Assembly: GCF_013368755.1 (NCBI RefSeq)
Contig: NC_049566.1
Coordinates: forward strand, 2,666,001-2,730,000
Source: Talaromyces rugulosus
Taxonomy: Eukaryota; Ascomycota; Eurotiomycetes; Eurotiales; Trichocomaceae
Length of the DNA stretch: 64,000 bases
Direction of reading: 5' to 3'
Shown: piece by piece, positions 57,265 to 64,000 of the stretch
How positions within the stretch are numbered: position 1 is the first letter of the stretch
Layout of the letters: every line of letters starts with the position of its first letter
Notes under the pieces: generated by a model
Database searches by the model: none
What the model was told of the DNA's origin: nothing
Seen by the model: only the letters and a program-made list of their open reading frames with translations
Translations under genes and position numbers: made by a program

Positions 57265-58297
57265 GATCTCTAATCTGATCTGTGAGGAAATAATACCAAC
57301 AACAATTTGGCATGCAAATACACTTGTCCGCAACGATCCGAAAGGGGGAGGGGAGGGGCGCTGGCGCTCGCGCGCTTGACAGTCGGTTTATTTCGGAATT
57401 TCAGCGGCTGAAAAAGACGTTCCACCGTCACCAACGTGATGAAAATGGGACTATGAATTGAGCAAGAAGAAAAAAAAAAGAAGGAAAGAAAAGGAAAGAT
57501 GCGTTCTTTCTCTTTCTCTCTCTCCCTCTGTTCCCTGTTTCCTTTTTGGAGATAGAGAAGAGGGGGCCGGGCTTGGTCGAACCTTCCAGCTGGCTCAGTC
57601 GTAGAGGGAGGAGAGCCTAATCCCCAGGCAGCAATGGCCCACGTCAAGCCCAGACAAATTGTTGAAATTAGATCAGCACTGGGCCACGGTGGGCTTCGGA
57701 GTTGAGCAGCTCTAAGCCCGGTTCTTGGCAGATTGTGCAGGTAAAATCCGAAGCGCCGGTGATGACGATTCAGCAGTGAATAATAATACTAGTGAGCAAG
57801 TGACTCACAGACAAGTCGGACGAAAGATGAACCGACAGGGGAGGGGGGGGGAAAGTGTTAATTAGCACGATCAAAAGCCAGATCAGCAATAATAATAATA
57901 CTCATTACTATCGCGCAAGTAGTCTGTCGTAGTGAAAGATAGATCTGATTGATTATTAAGATCGCGCGGCAAAAAGCGACGCGGCCGGACGAAAACGGAC
58001 GAGCTTAGCAAATCATGTGGCGGTGGCGGACCCACTATATCGATATCAAAATGTTTACAGTTCTTTATGATACAGGAAAAATCGAGGGAAATTGCTTGTT
58101 TCATAGATCGTAATCTAGTCTACGTGTATATGCAATCGTATCGCTAAACTCAAAAATCAAAAGGTAGGAAAATCATAAAGCCATTGGACATTAAACATCA
58201 ATAGATGCCAAACAGACAAGAAACCACCAAAAATGCAATAACATGCTCGCTGCAATGTTTAAAAAAAAAAATGTTGAATTTATCCACTCTACCCCAT
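57265..58297. other. 1 kb intergenic: Zn2Cys6 promoter and MFS 3' flank
   Basis: Between two minus-strand genes. It contains a pyrimidine-rich (minus strand) leader near 57460-57560. Frames here (for example 57270-57647) are low-complexity. No gene supported. Confidence 0.55.
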
Positions 58298-60110
58298 CTA
58301 TACACCACCCATGCCCGGGTCGATCTTGCCCTTGAGGCTCGACCACTTGGGGAAGACCGAGATGATGACGGCCACGCCGCCCAACACAATAGACAGCAAA
58401 AAGGTCAGCTTGAGGCCAGACATGTACGCCTGTAGGATGCCCGTCAGCTGCTCAGCAGTAAACAGATTGCGCAGCTCCGTAGCCCCCGTGGCAACAACAA
58501 GCGCCGGGTCGATGCCCGGCGCGTACTCGGGCAGTTTTTGCACCAGTCTGTTGGTAAAGGCCGCCTGGGCGGCAGACACCCAAAAGGCGCCACCAATGGT
58601 CTGGAAGAAGAGCGTGACGGCCGAGACATTGGCCAGGTCCGACGGGTCGACGGTGGCCTGGTTGACAATGATGGAAATTTGGACGCCGATGCCGACGCCA
58701 ACACCGCAGACGACCTGGTATCCGATCCATTTGCTGGCGCTGGTGTCGACCTCAAAAGTGTAGATCAGACCCGCGCCGATTGTTTCGATAACGGCGGCGA
58801 GGATCATCAGGTAGGCGAATTGGCCGTAGATAGTAATAAGAACACCGGACACAATAGACATGATACTAGTGGCCAAGATCAGGGGCACGTTGCGCACGCC
58901 CGACTGCGAGGCTGAGACATCCTTGATCGACTGGAAGTAGATCGGGAGATAGTAGATCATGACAAACATAGGCCCAACGACGAACAGCACGTAGATAGTG
59001 GCAACGGCAACATTGCGCTGCTTGAAGAGCCGGAAGGGAATCAAGGCACGTTCGCCCTGGTACCATTCAACGCCGACAAAGGCGATGATCAACAGGCCAA
59101 ACCCAACTAACAGGCCAATGATTTCAGAATCGCCCCAGGCCTTGCTGACACCAGCCCATTGCAGAGCCAGCAGGTAGCAGATACAGGCAGCCATGATGGT
59201 AAAGGTACCTGGGAAATCCATCTGCAGGAGCTTTTCTTTGATGGGTGCTGGGATGGGCTTTGAGGCGGGAGGAGCCGTAAAGAAAAAGAAGATGATAGCA
59301 GCAGCGATACCACCGATTGGCAGGTTGATGTAGAAGCTATATGAATAGTTAGCAGGGGTGATACTAGAGCACTAATCAGAGGTTGAATACGTACCACCAC
59401 CGCCAGGAAACATTGCTGGTGAATACTCCGCCAAGTAGAGGACCGGCAACACTAGCAATCGAGTAAGTCGCACCCAAGAGACCAGTAAAGGCAGCTCTCT
59501 GTCGTGGCGGAGCCGAGAAACCGATGATGATGTACACACCGCTAGCAATGCCAGCAGCACCAACACCAGCAATAGCGCGGCCGACGATCAGGGTCGTGCT
59601 ACTCTGCGCGACAGCGCAGATCAAAGAGCCAATCTCGAAGATGAATATGGCCAGCATATAGGTCGGCTTGAGCGCAAAGTACTTGTACCCTTTGCCCCAG
59701 GTCGACTGGAAAGAGGCGAGCGTCAAAAAGAAGGCCGATCCGTACCAGGCCACCTGGTCGAGCGAGTGGAAGTCATCTGTGATTTGCGGGATGGCGGTTG
59801 CAACAATGGTCATGTCCAAGGCGACAAGGAACATGGAGAGAAGTGTGGCAACGAGAATGAAGACGAGAGCTGCGGCTTTGGGATATTGGCCTTCCTCCTC
59901 CTCGACAGTCGCGGCGTCGGTTTCCTTGGGGGTATCGTACCCATTTCTGTCAATAGAGAGTTTCTCCACATTGCTTTCGTTTGACAAACTTGGCGAAGAA
60001 CTTGACTTTGGCCTGACAATAGGTGAATCCGAGCCATATCCATGGACGACGGTATGGCCAGACAGGGACGAAGCCCTGGTGGGCTGGGGGTTTGGCTCGA
60101 CAGTCGACAT
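58298..60110 (-). CDS. DHA2-type MFS drug:H+ antiporter / toxin-efflux transporter family member
   Basis: Two exons (60110-59395, 59336-58298) give 584 aa with about 14 predicted membrane helices. An acidic, Ser-rich cytosolic N-terminus (about 80 residues) precedes TM1. MFS signatures: motif D1 in TM1 ([17 protein letters not shown]), motif A-like sequences near the TM2-3 loop, [15 protein letters not shown] (motif B region) and the antiporter motif C in TM5 ([11 protein letters not shown]). The intron interrupts the [13 protein letters not shown] block that is typical of 14-TMS fungal transporters. The family exports azoles, mycotoxins and other small molecules; the substrate here cannot be told. 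A Zn2Cys6 regulator lies directly downstream on the same strand. Confidence 0.92.
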
Positions 60111-61090
60111 CTTTCTGTCAGTTTAGAAGACGATCTATGACAGTGTCTGAGGCCGAATTGGATGTTGTGAGGGAAAAAAAAAAAAAAAATCCAGATCCAT
60201 TGATGGGAAGCAGTTCTTCCTATATACCCTAAGGGTGACATGTCGTCCACTTTATGAATTTCCCCTTACAGAACCTTGACAAAAGCAACGACCACGCATC
60301 ATCGATACGAGTAGGACTTGCGCACCAATGACAGTCGACATAGCTGCTTAGCAATCGAAGGTTTTAGAAAAGAAAAAAAAAATGTCGAAATAGTGGATTG
60401 TCTCTTCAGTCCGGACCAAGTTTGTTCGGACGGACTATGCATCTGACAGCCTGTACGTAACCAAATCGGGCTCCCGATATGGAAAGACGTATGAGGCGCA
60501 AAAATAAGCGCGGCCGAGCAAGGTTTGACTATTCCGTGTGCAGTATGACTCATTTTGCGTTTAGCCAATGACCAGCCTGCAATGGCTGAAGAGAAACAAT
60601 TAAGTTTGGTGCTCACGTTGGAACTCGGTGGGACTCAGTGGAGATTTTTTTCTTTCGTCCGGCCGTAACGGAACCCGGAGTTCCAAGTTGCTCTCAGCAA
60701 ACGTTAACACGGATCGCGCCGAACGTTCTGAACCTTCTTCTTCTTCTTTGCATCGGATTAATCAGCCCAATTGAGTAACTCGTTATTAGACGCATTTCCA
60801 AACTCGCTTGTTCTCGGCCGAAATTGGTCCTGACAGACGGTAGGGCTGATTAAGGTTACCGCGCTGAATAATCACAGGGTGGTTTTACGGCCTGCTCTTG
60901 GCATTGTTTGTATGCTTGTTGCGTCAGGCAAGCTCATTATTACTCATAGCTGATCAACGATGGACATGCTGTGACATGCAGTGGGCTGTTGTCTAGTATG
61001 TATGACTTGCATATTAGCTTACCACGGTTGAGATGATACAGGTTTCACCGCTTGTCTAGATCACTTTGCATGCTGTCTATCTAGTGTATG
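60111..61090. other. Intergenic: MFS promoter region
   Basis: About 1 kb upstream of the MFS gene with no coding signal. An A-run at 60175-60189 lies close to the start. The left limit of the putative PUB1 3' UTR is not defined by sequence alone. Confidence 0.5.
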
Positions 61091-61990
61091 ACTCCAAGGC
61101 ACCATTGACCTAGCGTCTAGAGAAGAGAAGAGATGTAAAAAGATAAGAGAAAAAACTCAGAGTGGGGAATAGAAGTTCTAAATATGTAAAAGAAAGGAAT
61201 TGTTGACTAAAAAAGTAAAATTGAAGAACCGAAAGAACCGAAATAGAGACCCAAAGAGACTCGTGAATGTCCGTTATCCCATAGCGAAGGGTCAAAATAC
61301 AGCAACATGATTTTTGTTGTTTCGTAATTGACAAAAAAAAAACCTGAAGAAATTCAAAAAAAAAAAAAAAAAAAAAGAGAATGGTACTAAAGAGAAGAAA
61401 TGTCATTTCTTCGCAAGAATTTTCATAATCAGCTGGCTGTCTCGATGAACGAGATCTCTCTTTTCTTTCCTGGGAAGAGAGAAAAAAAGAAACTGACCGA
61501 ACAAAAAGAAGCAATCGAAAAAAAAAAAGAACAGAAGAAGTTCAAAAAAAAAAAAAAATAGATTTGAAAAGCCAAGAAAAAAGGATCAAGGCTCAACGAG
61601 CGAAACTTTTCGTTCCCCAAAGACACCAAGGCGTCTTCATCAAGAGCCTAGTCAGGAGAAGCTACCAATAAACATGCGAGTACGCTACAGGACCAAGAGA
61701 GGTGAACATTCCAAGATCAGATAGGATTTGGGGGGGTATTGACTGGAAAGACAGCAAGAATCTCCACTTTAACGAAAATGCAAAAAAAAGCTCACAGCCC
61801 ACCTGCAAAGACAGTCTGGGAAAGATAGGCAGGAACATCCGAAGCATTAATCACCAGAGAGATGGAACAAAAAAGGAGAAGGGAAGACGACTCTCAAGAT
61901 TGTCCAAGAAGAGTTTCAGAATAACATAACACCGCAAACTTGAATCCGTCTGATAGAAAGAGAGGGATCGAAAGAGATTCGTCAAAATAC
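61091..61990 (-). promoter_or_regulatory. Putative U-rich 3' UTR of the PUB1-like gene
   Basis: Downstream of the PUB1-like stop codon (61991) the minus strand is strongly pyrimidine-rich. It has long U tracts when transcribed: complement of A-runs at 61544-61558 (15), 61518-61528 (11), 61356-61376 (21) and 61333-61342 (10). PUB1/TIA-1 proteins bind such U-rich sequences in 3' UTRs, so autoregulation is conceivable. The UTR extent is inferred; no polyadenylation data are available. Confidence 0.45.
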
Positions 61991-63865
61991 TCAGGCCTGG
62001 TAGCCGCCCTGACCAAAGCCGTTGCCAAAGTTAGCATTGCCCGGCTGAGGCTGTTGAGGCTGCTGCTGCTGCTGTTGTTGTTGCTGCCAGTTGCCGCCCG
62101 AGGTGTTCTGGCCGCGGCCGTAGCCGGCGGCGGGTGCTGGACCCCCCTGGAAGCCTTGTCCGGGCACGGCGCCCCCAGCAAAGTTGTTACCCTGCTGGTC
62201 CCAGCCACGGCCGGCGGGAGCGGGACCTAAAAATATCATGTCAGCACTGTAAAAACGCGGAAATCCTGGGGCCCGGATATATACATACCTTGAGGGCTCA
62301 TTGGGCCGCCATACTGGGGAAAGTACGGAGTAGCATTGAATCCGGGTCCGCCAGTGTTTTGCTGGGCTTGGAAACCATCAAACTGGCCGGTGGGAGGACG
62401 GTCCTTACCCCACTAAAAACATAAATTAGCACATGTCGTGACACTCATATCGTCCAAGGGAGGCTTACGCTGCACTTGAGAGGGCGGCCGTTGACTTGGT
62501 AGCCGTTGAGCTGGCAAATAGCCAAGGCCGCATTCTCGTGGGTGTCCATCTTGAGGAAGGCGAAACCACGATCGGCTTGCAAGCGGGTCTCGACCACATA
62601 GCCAAAGTTCTGGAACAAGGGGACGAGGTCGTTCTGGGTCGTGTAAGGGGTCAAGTTACCGACGTAGCAAGTGGTCTGCCACTGAGGGGTCTGGCCGGCA
62701 ACCATATCATAGCTCTGGATTCCATGGGTCGGGAAGTGGTGATGGCCGAACGGGGTGGGAGGGTTCATGCCCATGGCTGCCATCGCCTGCTGCTGTGAGA
62801 TCGAGGGCTGTCCCTTTTGGTTTGCCCAGTTGCAACGGATAGCGCGAGAGCCCAACCATTCGCGATCCATAGACTTGAGAGCTTTCTCGGCCTCGTCGAA
62901 ATCGCGGAAAGCAACAAAACCATATCCTCGAGAGCGGCCGGTTTTCATGTCCCACATCACACGCGCCTCCGAGACTGAACCAAAAGCGGAAAAGGCCTGG
63001 GAAAGGACTTCGTCGTTGACTTCGTTGCTCAAGTCACCAACAAAAATATGGAAGTGGTTGGAGGTGTCTTCCTTCTGGTTGCTGTTGGCTTGATAGGCCC
63101 AGTTGACGCGAATTTCCTACATGAATCAGACGAGAGCGAGCTAGTAAAAGATTCCGCCAAAGCCTGCGACTTACCGACTGATGGATGCGGCGGCCATTCA
63201 AGGTCTGCATAGCTCTCTCAGCTGCACCGGGGTCATCGTACTCGACAAATCCATAGTTGAGTCCCTTGCTTTGGAACTAGAGATAAGGAACGGCGCGTTA
63301 GTAAAATGGGTCGTGATAAAGACAGAGAAAGGTACAAGTGGCCAAACCATGAGGGGTAGAGCTTGCGCCACAAAACCATTCACCAGATGAAAAAGAAGGG
63401 AAAAGGTGAAAATAGGAAAAGTGAAGAAATAAGGGAATTATTTACATGTGGAGGGTCTAACTGATCCTGGGCACTCACATTCTTGTCTGGGATGATTTTG
63501 ACACTCTGCACATGGCCAGTTGTTTCAAAGATCTGCTTCAGAATGTCCTCGGTGACTCGACCATCCAAGCCACCGACATAAAGAGCTCTCTTGTTTGGCT
63601 CAGGAGCAGCGCGACGCACATAACCACCAGCGCTGGTCGGCGACATCATGTTGCCCGACATTGGAGAGGTGATTGCAGTTGGAATGGGATTTGTGTTTGG
63701 GGGAATGACAACGGACGGTAGTGAAGGAGGAGGTTGAGGCATGTGAGGACCAGCTTGGCCGTTGTTTTGGGCGGAGTCGAATTGGGCCTGTCCTGGCGCG
63801 CCAGCAGAAGACTGAGGAGGCGGTGGGAGGTTGCCCGAGGACGCAGGCGGCGCGTTTTCTGCCAT
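61991..63865 (-). CDS. PUB1: PUB1/TIA-1-like poly(U)-binding protein with three RRMs
   Basis: An mRNA-stability and stress-granule RNA-binding protein. Five exons (63865-63479, 63276-63175, 63116-62469, 62412-62289, 62226-61991) give 498 aa, all in phase. RRM1 (about 92-165) has RNP2 ALYVGGL and RNP1 LNYGFVEY, split by intron 1. RRM2 (about 178-256) has HIFVGDL and RGYGFVAF. RRM3 (about 300-372) has TCYVGNL and RGFAFLKM. The N-terminus is Pro/Ser/Gln-rich; the C-terminus is a Gly/Gln/Asn-rich prion-like tail with a run of nine glutamines and GRGWDQQG. This order (low-complexity, three RRMs, Q/N-rich tail) is that of Pub1/TIA-1/TIAR. The start codon follows a purine-rich leader. Confidence 0.93.
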
Positions 63866-64000
63866 GGCGAAAGCGAGAAAAAGAAAGAAAAAGAGAAGAA
63901 GAAAAAAGGCAGCGAGGCGAAGGCGGCTTGGGTCCGAATGTGGGTGAATTGAAGCCTTTACAAAGACGAGTGGACCGTTGGGCGGGCAGGGTCTGCAACA
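63866..64000. other. PUB1 5' flank at right edge
   Basis: 135 bp upstream of the PUB1-like start, pyrimidine-rich on the transcribed strand; promoter or 5' UTR. The window ends here. Confidence 0.6.

Noticed and set aside
61110..61629. Two overlapping minus-strand frames rich in Phe/Ser
   Set aside because: They translate long T tracts of the putative PUB1 3' UTR; composition artefact.

Overview
This window looks like nuclear DNA of a filamentous ascomycete (Pezizomycotina, most likely Eurotiales such as Aspergillus or Penicillium). Genes are compact and split by short GT-AG introns, mostly 50-100 nt. There is no operon structure. Fungus-specific families are present: Zn2Cys6 regulators, DUF3176-type membrane proteins, a DHA2 transporter, TOM5 and RCF2. 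The species assignment is inference from protein resemblance and gene structure; no search was run. Exon coordinates come from reading splice sites and checking reading phase, and I flag the two places where phase does not close cleanly.

From 0.9 to 40.2 kb the window is a dense block of conserved housekeeping genes. In order: COX5 (-), cofilin (-), an omega/Ure2-like glutathione transferase (+), an ATG37/ACBD5-like acyl-CoA-binding membrane protein (-), SCD6/LSM14 (-), a WD40 protein (+), a SPATA20/DUF255 thioredoxin-fold protein (+), a secreted CAP/PR-1 protein (+), a regulator with only the fungal_trans domain (-), a 3 kb gene-empty stretch, NatC subunit MAK10/NAA35 (-), ATP15 (-), a SANT/Myb-like nuclear protein (+), HSP60 (+), a hotdog thioesterase (+), complex I NDUFA8 (-), NUP57/NUP54 (+), TOM5 (-), SPN1/IWS1 (+), RCF2 (+) and a THEM6-like thioesterase (-). 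Six of these (COX5, ATP15, HSP60, NDUFA8, TOM5, RCF2) act at or in the mitochondrial inner or outer membrane or matrix.

From 40.6 to 51.1 kb the texture changes to an accessory-like region with long AT-rich spacers. It holds a cyclase-family hydrolase (-), a decayed cytochrome P450 fragment (-), an endonuclease/exonuclease/phosphatase-family protein with an apparently shortened signal peptide (+), a degenerate ~80 bp tandem repeat, a DUF3176-like membrane protein (+) and a six-exon Zn2Cys6 regulator (+). This could be the remains of a metabolic cluster, but no backbone enzyme is visible.

From 51.2 to 64 kb there is a return to large conserved genes, all on the minus strand: SEY1 (ER-fusion GTPase), a second Zn2Cys6 regulator, a DHA2-type MFS transporter, and a PUB1/TIA-1-like three-RRM protein preceded on the map by a very U-rich putative 3' UTR. 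I saw no tRNA, rRNA, intact transposon or CRISPR array.
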